DNA of 12,813 nucleotides. It comes from NZWG01 sp964478995. Its GTDB lineage: Bacteria > Fidelibacterota > Marinisomatia > Marinisomatales > UBA1611. Made by a program: the position numbers and the translations under genes. Below, one piece after another: positions 6,897 to 12,813 of this stretch (positions are counted from its first letter, which is position 1; every line of letters starts with the position of its first letter). Below the pieces are notes generated by a model that saw only the letters and a program-made list of their open reading frames with translations, was not told where the DNA came from and made no database searches. Where the stretch lies: contig CAYZJY010000057.1 in NCBI GenBank assembly GCA_964478995.1, positions 1 to 12,813 on the forward strand. Reading direction: 5' to 3'.

Positions 6897-7295
6897 TTGT
6901 CAATATCGAGAATAGCGATTCAACTGGTTGGCATTTTATTCATGATAAATCTCTTTTCTTGTAATTCACTTAATGGCATGGAAATAATCCAGGGAGGTCA
7001 ACAGGGTGAATTTGGATTCATCGAACCAAAGACTATTATTGCAGATCCGATCAATGGCTACAGCGTATTGCATTTCATTCAGTATGGGCTTCTTTCTCTC
7101 ATAAGTATCATTAGAGTATCACATGTACTGATCATTTCATTAATATGGGAATTCATGGAATTATTTATTCCTAACGATTGGGCAAGAGAGAGCTGGGCTA
7201 ATAAACTGTTTGATGTTTTTTTCAATCATGCAGGATTCTTTTTTGGAAGAAGAACATGTATCACTCTTAAGTCAAAAAAATCTATTTCAACTTGA
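6897..7295 (+). CDS. Membrane-associated putative lipoprotein, unknown family
   Basis: The frame opens after a stop at 6861 and has no ATG before 6942, so TTG at 6897 is the likely start. It gives a lipoprotein-like signal (IQLVGILFMINLFSC, Cys22). A start at 6942 would remove most of it. The 132-aa protein then has a hydrophobic stretch GYSVLHFIQYGLLSLISII and a second, HVLIISLIWEFMEL, followed by an amphipathic tail with ESWANKLFDVFFNHAGFFFG. The W-E-F-x-E and N-K-x-x-D-x-x-x-N-x-x-G spacing resembles small VanZ/DUF2585-type membrane proteins, but the match is from memory and weak. A lipobox together with internal membrane helices is unusual; the Cys may be incidental. Confidence 0.6.
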   Translation: MSISRIAIQLVGILFMINLFSCNSLNGMEIIQGGQQGEFGFIEPKTIIADPINGYSVLHFIQYGLLSLISIIRVSHVLIISLIWEFMELFIPNDWARESWANKLFDVFFNHAGFFFGRRTCITLKSKKSIST

Positions 7296-7340
7296 TGTCA
7301 ATTATGTATTACAATAGTGATAAGTAAAAAGGGGAATATC

Positions 7341-7649
7341 ATGAAATACATGATCATATTATCATCATTATTATTATCCGTTCTAATTGCAAAGGATAAT
7401 ACAACCTTGGTCAAGGTAGATGGAATGATGTGCAGTTATTCTTGCGCAGGTAAGGTCAGCACTGTAGTCCAGAACATGAAAGGTGTGAAAGAGTGTTCCG
7501 TTGACTTTGAAAAAGGTATTGCTACAGTTGTATATGACGATAAAGAAGTTGTAGAAAAGGATATTGTAGAGGGTCTGAGTAAGGATACACCATATAAAGT
7601 ATCCTTGGTAGAGACAAAGACTACCACTAAGAAGGAAAATAAGATCTAG
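7341..7649 (+). CDS. Exported heavy-metal-associated (HMA/MerP-like) domain protein
   Basis: The ATG at 7341 is preceded by AAAAAGGGG at normal spacing; an earlier in-frame GTG at 7317 would put that ribosome site inside the gene. The 102-aa product starts with a signal peptide (MKYMIILSSLLLSVLIA, cleavage after about Ala17). A single HMA ferredoxin-like domain follows (about 20-88): TLVKVDGMMC31SYSC35AGKV, then GVKECSVDFEKGIATVVYD. The metal loop is GMMCxxxC, a spacing variant also found in exported HMA domains of Bacteroidetes-type bacteria; classical CopZ/MerP domains have GMTCxxC. The Lys-rich tail is probably disordered. Role: periplasmic binding or relay of a soft metal such as Cu(I) or Hg(II). 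CutC, another protein linked to copper, lies 1.8 kb downstream. Confidence 0.88.
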   Translation: MKYMIILSSLLLSVLIAKDNTTLVKVDGMMCSYSCAGKVSTVVQNMKGVKECSVDFEKGIATVVYDDKEVVEKDIVEGLSKDTPYKVSLVETKTTTKKENKI

Positions 7650-7664
7650 GTTAAATTTCTTTGT

Positions 7665-7702
7665 TCGATGTCATGTCCTAATTCCTTAGGACATGACATC
7701 GA
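7665..7702. repeat. 17-bp perfect inverted repeat with 4-base loop
   Basis: The arms 7665-7681 and 7686-7702 are exact reverse complements (TCGATGTCATGTCCTAA on the left) around the loop TTCC. In RNA this is an extremely stable hairpin. There is no T-run after it on either strand, so it is not a textbook rho-independent terminator, though it can still cap the 3' end of the HMA transcript. GTCCTA recurs at 7706-7711, so the central TAGGAC (7687-7692) could pair with either the upstream or the downstream copy. Confidence 0.85.
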
Positions 7703-7743
7703 CAGGTCCTATCATATAATTATTCATATTTTATAAACATGAC

Positions 7744-8049
7744 ATGCAAGATTGGTTCAATAGACTAAATGCATGGACCACTGTTCTTTTTTGTTTGTCT
7801 ATCAATCTTATTGGCATTGCATTTATCTATTTAAGACTAAATGGCTTGATTCCCATTGGCATTTTTGTGGGAATATTCATATTCATTGAAACATCGATCT
7901 TGTTATACAAAAAGTATTTTGACAAGGGTTCCAATAATGTCAATGAAGTTCAAGATGCTCAAATAAGTTCAGAGGTTGCAGAAGCCATGGCAAGTAAGAT
8001 AAAGTTTGAGGCAAAGCAGCATCGAAAAATGAGACAGGACGATGCATGA
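7744..8049 (+). CDS. Small two-helix membrane protein, unknown function
   Basis: This 101-aa protein has a short amphipathic start (MQDWFNRLNAW), two membrane helices (about residues 11-30 and 35-55) separated by a short RLNG turn, and a charged cytoplasmic C-terminal half that is Glu/Ala/Lys rich and probably helical (VAEAMASKIKFEAKQHRKMRQ). No family was recognised. The stop overlaps the next ATG as ATGA at 8046-8049, which implies translational coupling and a shared operon. No good ribosome site is present, and the long hairpin at 7665-7702 ends 41 bases upstream. Confidence 0.65.
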   Translation: MQDWFNRLNAWTTVLFCLSINLIGIAFIYLRLNGLIPIGIFVGIFIFIETSILLYKKYFDKGSNNVNEVQDAQISSEVAEAMASKIKFEAKQHRKMRQDDA

Positions 8050-8540
8050 GATCTCTAAGGATCTTTCTTGCTCAAGTCCTAGCAATGGGATTTCTCCTAT
8101 CTGAAAACCCTCAGGAAAGTTCATTTCCTGGTGGATATCTTGGCCTTGGAGTGCAAATTGGAAAGACAAAGGATGGCCCCAGATTCATGGATCTGCAGAT
8201 CAGTGCAGGTATTGTGGCATTGGGACCTTATAAACAAGACCTACCTTTCTATCTATTCCTAGGTGCATCGTCTGGCCGCAGAAATGCAGGAGGTAATGTA
8301 GCGAAATATGTTGATCTCAATGCTGGTTTATGGAGCATCTTATCATTAGGAATAGGTAAGGGCTGGATCAATGATGGGTCCAACAAAAAGATACCACGAA
8401 AGAAGTATTGGGGTGGTCCTGGATTCTTGCCACTTATTCTTTGTCGTGACATTCATTATGTGAATGAAAAGAAAAACATTCAAACTGGGGTAATGGGAGT
8501 ACTACCGTTTCCCATGTTTGGCAATAATTTCTATCCTTGA
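8046..8540 (+). CDS. Predicted exported protein, unknown function
   Basis: A 164-aa protein with an N-terminal hydrophobic segment (MRSLRIFLAQVLAMGFLLS) that works as a signal peptide. The remainder is rich in Gly, aromatic residues and alternating hydrophobics (GGYLGLGVQIGKTKDGPRFM, LPFYLFLGASSGRR, YVDLNAGLWSILSLGIGKGW), a composition suggesting beta strands, possibly a small outer-membrane barrel. No family was recognised. The start overlaps the stop of the upstream gene by four bases, and the next gene begins within a few bases of its TGA, so the three genes 7744-8989 form one translationally packed unit. Confidence 0.65.
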   Translation: MRSLRIFLAQVLAMGFLLSENPQESSFPGGYLGLGVQIGKTKDGPRFMDLQISAGIVALGPYKQDLPFYLFLGASSGRRNAGGNVAKYVDLNAGLWSILSLGIGKGWINDGSNKKIPRKKYWGGPGFLPLILCRDIHYVNEKKNIQTGVMGVLPFPMFGNNFYP

Positions 8541-8545
8541 TCAAC

Positions 8546-8989
8546 ATGTCTTCTCATCAAATGGTACATGAACTAAAAAAAGTTGGAGTGCAATTTTCAA
8601 TGATCATTGTGATAGGGATATTAAGCATGGATTGTGGCAAGGAGAGCATAATCCATGGTGGTAGTTACGCCAGTGGAAATGGACACAGTTTAAATACATT
8701 TTACATTTATGATTTTGTATCAATGGAAGATGTTGGAAAGCATGCTCTAGCCTCCATCGAACCTGATTCAAAAATGACTGCAAACTATTATTTCACACAT
8801 AATGCCAATATTCCAAGCCATTCCCTTCAGTTCTCTGCTAACATTCAAGAAGCAAAGGATCTGATAGGTCAATATTCCATTAACATCAAGTATGCATTTA
8901 TCAGTGATCAGATTGGAACTACAAGACTTGTGAACTGTGTGGATGAATCAAATGATATTCTTTGCGATCCTAGAAAATTAGGAATGTGA
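8546..8989 (+). CDS. Putative lipoprotein, unknown function
   Basis: The likely start is ATG 8546 (147 aa) or ATG 8561; a TTG at 8537 overlaps the upstream stop and is less likely. A hydrophobic stretch FSMIIVIGILSMDC is followed by GKES, which resembles a lipoprotein signal with Cys30 (Cys25 from 8561). However, the residue before the Cys is Asp instead of the usual Gly, Ala or Ser, so lipidation is doubtful. The mature region is soluble with no recognised motif; two late Cys residues (VNC and LC) could pair. It closes the packed group begun at 7744. Confidence 0.6.
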   Translation: MSSHQMVHELKKVGVQFSMIIVIGILSMDCGKESIIHGGSYASGNGHSLNTFYIYDFVSMEDVGKHALASIEPDSKMTANYYFTHNANIPSHSLQFSANIQEAKDLIGQYSINIKYAFISDQIGTTRLVNCVDESNDILCDPRKLGM

Positions 8990-9034
8990 TCGCATCTTTT
9001 ATCGTGAAATCAAAATTGAAAAAAGAGGTAGAAC

Positions 9035-9436
9035 ATGATATCTAAATTAACATATGTAGGTGATCTTAGGACCGAAGCCATGCATCTTGGATCAGGAAAT
9101 TCCATTGTCACTGATGCTCCTAAAGATAATGAAGGAAAGGGAGAGGCTTTTTCTCCCACGGATCTAGTTGCAACAGCCTTGGCTTCATGCATGATGACCA
9201 TCATGGGGATCGTTGCAAGAAGGGATGGAATGAACATCGATGGTCTAACGGCAGAGGTGGATAAGGTCATGTCGCAAAGTCCAAGAAGGATAGGTGAGAT
9301 AAAGGTAAGATTGATATTCCAGAATCCTTTGAATGAAATTGAAAGGGAAAAACTAGAGCGTGCTGCAAGCACATGTCCAGTAAGTGGGAGTCTACATGAT
9401 GACCTTAAAGAGACAATTGAATTTGTGTATGAATAA
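9035..9436 (+). CDS. OsmC/Ohr-family peroxide-scavenging protein
   Basis: A cytoplasmic 133-aa protein of typical OsmC length, preceded by AAAGAGG at good spacing. It reduces organic hydroperoxides with a pair of thiols; both family Cys residues are in their expected places, Cys52 in ATALASCMMT and Cys114 in ASTCPVSGSLH. The conserved GEAFSPTDL segment (36-44), which supplies the glutamate of the active site, comes before the central helix. The sequence looks closer to the YhfA/OsmC-like subgroup than to Ohr, so physiological substrates are less certain. The next gene, cutC, starts on the base after its TAA, so the two are almost surely cotranscribed and translationally coupled. Confidence 0.93.
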   Translation: MISKLTYVGDLRTEAMHLGSGNSIVTDAPKDNEGKGEAFSPTDLVATALASCMMTIMGIVARRDGMNIDGLTAEVDKVMSQSPRRIGEIKVRLIFQNPLNEIEREKLERAASTCPVSGSLHDDLKETIEFVYE

Positions 9437-10090
9437 ATGTTGGAAGGATCAAATGTAAAATTAGAAGCGTGTGCGGGGTCCCTGCAGCAGGCCATGTCAG
9501 CGCAAGACCTTGATGCAGATAGAGTAGAGATCTGCACAAGGTTGGATCTTGATGGACTTACGCCAGATAGGAGAATGGTCAAGGCTACGATCAAAAAACT
9601 GAAGATACCTTCTAAGATAATGATCAGACCTAGGGATGGTGGATTTGTCTATTCAGATGCTGAGATCAAGCAAATGGAATCAAGCATTGATTATTGTAGA
9701 TCGATCGGGATTGGAGAAGTGGTCTTAGGTGCATTGACAAATGACGGGGAGGTTGATATCAATACAACCTCCAGACTATCAGATCTGGCCAATCCATTGA
9801 AAGTGACATTCCACAAGGCCATAGATCATTCAAATGACATATTGAAGGGAATAGAGTGTCTCTGTCACATGGGAGGCGTCACAAGCATATTGACCTCCGG
9901 TGGCAAGAGAAGTGCCATGGAAGGTAGGTCGATGATCAAACAGATCATTAGGGAATTCTCATCGGAATTAAATATCATTGTTGCTGGAAAGATCACGAAA
10001 AAAAACCTATCAAGGGTTCATGAGGAAATTGGCGCTAAGGAATATCATGGGAAAAGAATTGTTGGTGATTTGACAAAATTGAACCGATGA
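9437..10090 (+). CDS. cutC: CutC copper-homeostasis family protein
   Basis: This 217-aa protein is a TIM-barrel CutC homologue with the family signatures in order: VKLEACAGS (7-15), DRVEICTRLDLDGLTP (28-43), IMIRPRDGGFVYS (61-73), VVLGALTNDGEVD (95-107), VTFHKAID (123-130), SILTSGGKRSA (150-160) and GAKEYHGKR (199-207). CutC is linked to copper tolerance in bacteria and binds Cu(I) in human and enterococcal studies, but its biochemical role is unsettled. It starts directly after the OsmC stop codon with no separate ribosome site. Pairing with a peroxide reductase and the nearby exported HMA protein suggests a metal/oxidative-stress setting; that link is inferred only from position. Confidence 0.94.
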   Translation: MLEGSNVKLEACAGSLQQAMSAQDLDADRVEICTRLDLDGLTPDRRMVKATIKKLKIPSKIMIRPRDGGFVYSDAEIKQMESSIDYCRSIGIGEVVLGALTNDGEVDINTTSRLSDLANPLKVTFHKAIDHSNDILKGIECLCHMGGVTSILTSGGKRSAMEGRSMIKQIIREFSSELNIIVAGKITKKNLSRVHEEIGAKEYHGKRIVGDLTKLNR

Positions 10091-10173
10091 ATTGATTTTT
10101 CTATTTAAACAATTATTCTAATTGATCGTTGTATATTTGAATATCATAAAGCAAAATTTATGAAGGTAAAAAA

Positions 10174-10485
10174 ATGAGAAAGATCAAGATCGCGGTTATT
10201 ATGTTATTGACGTTGATGGTGTTCGCCATGTCGAATCAACATAAATGGCAGAGAAGTTTTACAAACAATAAAAAGCCATATGCTTCTGAGATAACTTATA
10301 ATTTTGTTGCTAGCTGCTTTGAAGGGGGTGGATCCGTTGAATCATGCTCCTGCATCTTTGATCAAATAGTCACAAACATGACCGAGGCAGAATATTTAAA
10401 GGAAGAGACAAGGTACATCTTACAAGGCTCCTTCAGTGACGAGTTCTTAGAGATCATTTCTGAAGCTCGTTTAAAATGCCAATAG
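10174..10485 (+). CDS. Small exported Cys-rich protein (CxC motif), unknown function
   Basis: The ATG at 10174 follows GAAGG with a 7-8 base spacing. The 103-aa product has a signal peptide (MRKIKIAVIMLLTLMVFAMS) and a mature domain with four Cys residues: Cys48 (VASCFEGG), Cys58 and Cys60 (ESCSCIFDQI) and Cys102 near the end. The pattern 'C-x9-C-x-C-x-F/L-D-x-I', then a helical segment with acidic residues, occurs in small uncharacterised periplasmic proteins of several Gram-negative groups. The four Cys residues probably form two disulfides. No operon partner is clear; it stands alone between cutC and the YdhR-like gene. Confidence 0.75.
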   Translation: MRKIKIAVIMLLTLMVFAMSNQHKWQRSFTNNKKPYASEITYNFVASCFEGGGSVESCSCIFDQIVTNMTEAEYLKEETRYILQGSFSDEFLEIISEARLKCQ

Positions 10486-10560
10486 GGATCCATTTTGGTC
10501 ATGTTTGTATTAGAATAGTTTTATTTTGATTTTATGGAAAAAAGATAAAGGAGTTTGAAC

Positions 10561-10863
10561 ATGGTAATACAAGTGGTCAATTTTAATTTAGAAGGCATCA
10601 CACATGAGCAGTATTTGGGTGCGGCATCGGAAGTTGCACCTGCATTCAATGATCTTAAGGGATTAAGGTCGAAGGTCTGGTTATCTGATCCAGAAAATAA
10701 TGTCTATGGCGGGGTCTATACTTGGGACGATCGTCAGTCAATGGAGGATTATTTGAATAGTCAATTCTATGATGAGGTGCTAGGTAGTAACCCAAGTTTT
10801 GTGAATGTTACCTATGAGGCATATGATGTTCTTGATGGACCAACAGGAATAACCAATTCTTAG
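10561..10863 (+). CDS. YdhR-like putative monooxygenase (dimeric alpha/beta barrel)
   Basis: AAGGAG sits 7 bases before the ATG at 10561; an in-frame TTG at 10555 is too close to that site. The 100-aa protein has the ferredoxin-like beta-alpha-beta pattern of the ABM/YdhR group: strand VIQVVNFNL, helix HEQYLGAASEVAPAFNDL, strand GLRSKVWLSDPENNVYGGVYTWDD, then helix QSMEDYLNSQFYDEV. The GGVYTWDD...YL segment is typical of YdhR homologues. They form dimers and are named for quinol-monooxygenase relatives, but YdhR itself has no proven reaction. It is a single-gene unit closed by the strong terminator downstream. Confidence 0.85.
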   Translation: MVIQVVNFNLEGITHEQYLGAASEVAPAFNDLKGLRSKVWLSDPENNVYGGVYTWDDRQSMEDYLNSQFYDEVLGSNPSFVNVTYEAYDVLDGPTGITNS

Positions 10864-10883
10864 TCAGAAATAGACTCAAATAG

Positions 10884-10909
10884 AAAACCCCACGGAAGTG
10901 GGGTTTTTT
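10884..10909 (+). terminator. Strong intrinsic terminator
   Basis: AAAACCCCAC (10884-10893), loop GGAA (a GNRA tetraloop) and GTGGGGTTTT (10898-10907) form a 10-bp perfect stem ending in a run of six T residues. It resembles the terminator at 3705-3729 in sequence and insulates the YdhR-like gene from the esterase gene. Confidence 0.95.
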
Positions 10910-10938
10910 ATTCTTGGGCAAGTTCAATAAATTCAGGC

Positions 10939-11973
10939 ATGAAATATATCCAATTAATTATTTTTGCTACCTTTTATCTTACCTTTGGTCTCCATGCACA
11001 AGACTATTTTGAAATGTCCCATGATGGACAGAATAGAGAATACTATCTATCCTATCCTGATGATGCTGATGGTCCATGTCCATTGATCATTAACATGCAT
11101 GGTTTTGGAGGTACTGCCAGTAGTCAGATCACCTATACAGAAATGGATGATTATGCACTCCCACTAGGAGTGGCAGTCGCATACCCACAGGGTTTGGGAT
11201 CTTCTTGGAATGTGGGTACTTGGTGGGACGGTAATCCTTTTGATGATATTGGATTCATTAGTGCTCTTATCGATGACATATCTAATACCCATGAGATTGA
11301 CCTTGATCGAGTCTATGCTACAGGCATGTCAAATGGAGGATACATGGCATATGAACTTGCCTGTGAATTATCACACAAGATAGCAGCATTTGGCTCTGTG
11401 ACTGGAAATTTCATGTTGAACGATGGTCAGACATGCAATAATGAAAGAGAGACTCCGATCATTCATTTTCATGGAACAGCGGATCTAGTAGTTGATTATT
11501 ATCCTCCATCATTTGATGAAGCATTGACCGTTTCCGAGTCAATGGATTATTGGAATGACATCAATCATCTATATGATCTAGATGTTGACACCCTTGTAGG
11601 TAATGTGAATCAATTATCTGCAGAAAGATTTGTTTATTCAAGAAATGGTACACATGTAAAATTTGTTCATTATAAAGTGATCAATGGTGGACATAGTTGG
11701 TTTGGTTCATCCCTTGTCTATCCTTCTGTTGTCAATTCGTCAGAGTTATTGGTTGAATTTTTCTTGGAGTATAGTCTGGATGAACTTGCTTGTCTAGATT
11801 CCAATGGTGATTTCAATCTTGATGGTCAAATAGACATGTCAGATTATTTTCTCATTCTATCAGGGGTAATGAATCCAGATGATCCTTCATTCAATGAATA
11901 TTGCCTTGACATGGATAATAATGGGAATATTAACATCATTGATCTGATCATGACCCTTGATCTATTGTTGTGA
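10939..11973 (+). CDS. Secreted CE1/PHB-depolymerase-like esterase with dockerin-like C-terminus
   Basis: This 344-aa protein has a signal peptide cleaved near Ala20 (TFGLHA before QDYF). The catalytic alpha/beta-hydrolase domain (about 25-280) carries the LpqC/PHB depolymerase/feruloyl esterase signatures: NMHGFGGTASS (52-62, oxyanion), DDIGFISALIDDI, YATGMSNGGYM with nucleophile Ser131, IHFHGTAD with Asp182, and INGGHSWFG with His252. A C-terminal module (about 286-344) has two Ca-loop repeats, DSNGDFNLDGQIDMSD and DMDNNGNINIID, like the tails of the proteins at 558 and 2542. It probably cleaves esters outside the cell, such as polyhydroxyalkanoate oligomers or feruloyl/acetyl groups on plant or algal glycans; the sequence does not decide which. 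It starts a new transcript after a strong terminator and has no clear ribosome site. Confidence 0.9.
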   Translation: MKYIQLIIFATFYLTFGLHAQDYFEMSHDGQNREYYLSYPDDADGPCPLIINMHGFGGTASSQITYTEMDDYALPLGVAVAYPQGLGSSWNVGTWWDGNPFDDIGFISALIDDISNTHEIDLDRVYATGMSNGGYMAYELACELSHKIAAFGSVTGNFMLNDGQTCNNERETPIIHFHGTADLVVDYYPPSFDEALTVSESMDYWNDINHLYDLDVDTLVGNVNQLSAERFVYSRNGTHVKFVHYKVINGGHSWFGSSLVYPSVVNSSELLVEFFLEYSLDELACLDSNGDFNLDGQIDMSDYFLILSGVMNPDDPSFNEYCLDMDNNGNINIIDLIMTLDLLL

Positions 11974-12017
11974 TGTGCAGAAAATTCTCATGAAAGACAA
12001 TCTTGGTTGATTATTTC

Positions 12018-12813
12018 ATGAGACAATATTTCATTCTCATGATGATCTTATTCTCGATAGTTGGTGCCCAACCAACATATGAATTTGAAATTATGTCCCT
12101 CCCTTACATGGAAACCCCACTAAGAATGAATTCAATGGGTACAGAGATAGTAGGTACAAATTTTGGTGGACAAGCAGTATACTGGTCAGATTCCACTGGT
12201 ACTATCGTTCATGGTACGGGCGAATTATGGGGAATTTCAGATAATGGAAGAATATTCTCTGAATTGGCAAACTCTGATGATTATTGGGAGGCCGCATTAA
12301 TAGATAATGGCAATGTCAACTTCTTGGGAAATGTAGAAGGGGGTAGTACGTGTGACGCATTCTATAGCCATGGACTTGATATTAGTAGAGATGGCTCTAC
12401 TGGAGTTGGAATGGGTTGGATCAATTGTGGAACATCAGCCTTTTATTGGACAGATTCTGATGGGATTGTAGAACTAGGACAATATGAGGGTGGTAGCACA
12501 AAGGCGCAGGCTGTATCTGGTGATGGAAGTGTGATCGGTGGATGGGCACAGACAGATAATAGGTCTACATGTCTTTGGGACCGTGACGGGAACATTACCT
12601 TTCTAGGCTCACTCCAAGACGGTAATAATTATGGCGAGGTACAAACCATCAGTGCTGACGGATCTGTCATTGCAGGATTCTGTGCAGGGAGCGCAGGAAA
12701 TAACGTTGAGGGATTCATATGGACCCAAGATAATGGCATGGTTGGTCTAGGGGTTCCCGATAATTCTGCAGCCACGAATGTCAGTAGGGTTTTTGATGTA
12801 TCAGAGAATCTTG
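12018..12813 (+). CDS. HAF-repeat secreted protein, N-terminal part (3' cut by window edge)
   Basis: ATG 12018 opens a frame that stays open to the last base (265 codons), 44 bases after the esterase gene. It begins with a signal peptide (MRQYFILMMILFSIVGA, then QPTY). The rest shows repeats of the 'extracellular HAF' type: AQAVSGDGSVIGGWA, then TCLWDRDGNITFLGSL; QTISADGSVIAGFC, then GFIWTQDNGMVGLG; and an earlier, weaker copy LDISRDGSTGVGMGW with AFYWTDSDGIVELG. These units of about 45-55 residues form beta-propeller-like domains in surface or secreted proteins. The C-terminus, where a sorting or dockerin-like domain might sit, is outside the window. Confidence 0.85.
   Translation, partial: MRQYFILMMILFSIVGAQPTYEFEIMSLPYMETPLRMNSMGTEIVGTNFGGQAVYWSDSTGTIVHGTGELWGISDNGRIFSELANSDDYWEAALIDNGNVNFLGNVEGGSTCDAFYSHGLDISRDGSTGVGMGWINCGTSAFYWTDSDGIVELGQYEGGSTKAQAVSGDGSVIGGWAQTDNRSTCLWDRDGNITFLGSLQDGNNYGEVQTISADGSVIAGFCAGSAGNNVEGFIWTQDNGMVGLGVPDNSAATNVSRVFDVSENL

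Noticed and set aside
9010..9594. 194-codon ORF on the minus strand
   Set aside because: It lies opposite osmC and the start of cutC, both with clear family motifs; its Ser/Leu-rich translation has no recognisable domain.
1..12813. CRISPR array, tRNA/rRNA, insertion sequence, prophage or defence system
   Set aside because: I saw no regularly spaced direct repeats, cloverleaf-like segments, transposase motifs, terminal repeats, or phage or nuclease proteins.

Overview
The window looks like a chromosomal segment from an AT-rich, Gram-negative-type marine bacterium. The best guess is Candidatus Marinimicrobia (SAR406) or a neighbour in the Bacteroidetes/Chlorobi/Fibrobacteres sphere. The basis is indirect: many secreted proteins and lipoproteins, three secreted proteins ending in duplicated Ca-binding 'dockerin-like' modules, a thrombospondin type-3 repeat, a short Cys/Trp-rich N-terminal module on one secreted hydrolase, and a mixture of genes with and without a clear Shine-Dalgarno sequence. 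Several genes end in TGA and use TGG for Trp, so the genetic code is the standard bacterial one. Everything except one small membrane-protein gene (175-411) is on the + strand. There are no RNA genes, insertion sequences or CRISPR arrays, and no gene-free stretch exceeds 300 bases.

Layout. 1-141: the tail of an unknown protein. 175-411 (-): a small membrane protein. 558-1709: a secreted PETase/cutinase-like polyester hydrolase with a C-terminal dockerin-like module. 1775-2425: a HAD phosphatase of the phosphoglycolate-phosphatase type. 2542-3678: a secreted thioredoxin-fold (Omp28-like) protein with a TSP3 repeat and dockerin-like tail. Its reading frame contains an in-frame TGA exactly where the redox-active first residue of a CxxC motif should be, followed by a SECIS-like hairpin, so it is a probable selenoprotein. 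A strong terminator follows (3705-3729). 3840-5243: a dicarboxylate/Na+ symporter (DASS). 5252-6409: a repeat (beta-propeller-like) lipoprotein. 6442-6837 and 6897-7295: two small lipoproteins. 7341-7649: a periplasmic heavy-metal (HMA) protein. A 17-bp perfect hairpin lies at 7665-7702. 7744-8989: three tightly packed unknown envelope proteins. 9035-10090: OsmC and CutC, directly abutting. 10174-10485: a small secreted Cys-rich protein. 10561-10863: a YdhR-like dimeric alpha/beta-barrel protein, then a strong terminator (10884-10909). 10939-11973: a secreted CE1/PHB-depolymerase-like esterase with a dockerin-like tail. 12018-end: the N-terminal part of a HAF-repeat secreted protein cut by the window edge.

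Together the region reads as an envelope/secretome and stress block: two extracellular esterases with polyester-like folds, an organic-acid importer, and metal and peroxide handling (HMA, CutC, OsmC). The most notable observation is the putative selenocysteine codon at 2668-2670. The conventional start at 2686 hides it and truncates the protein inside its active site. A one-base frame break in the signal-peptide region of the same gene keeps a decaying-gene explanation open.
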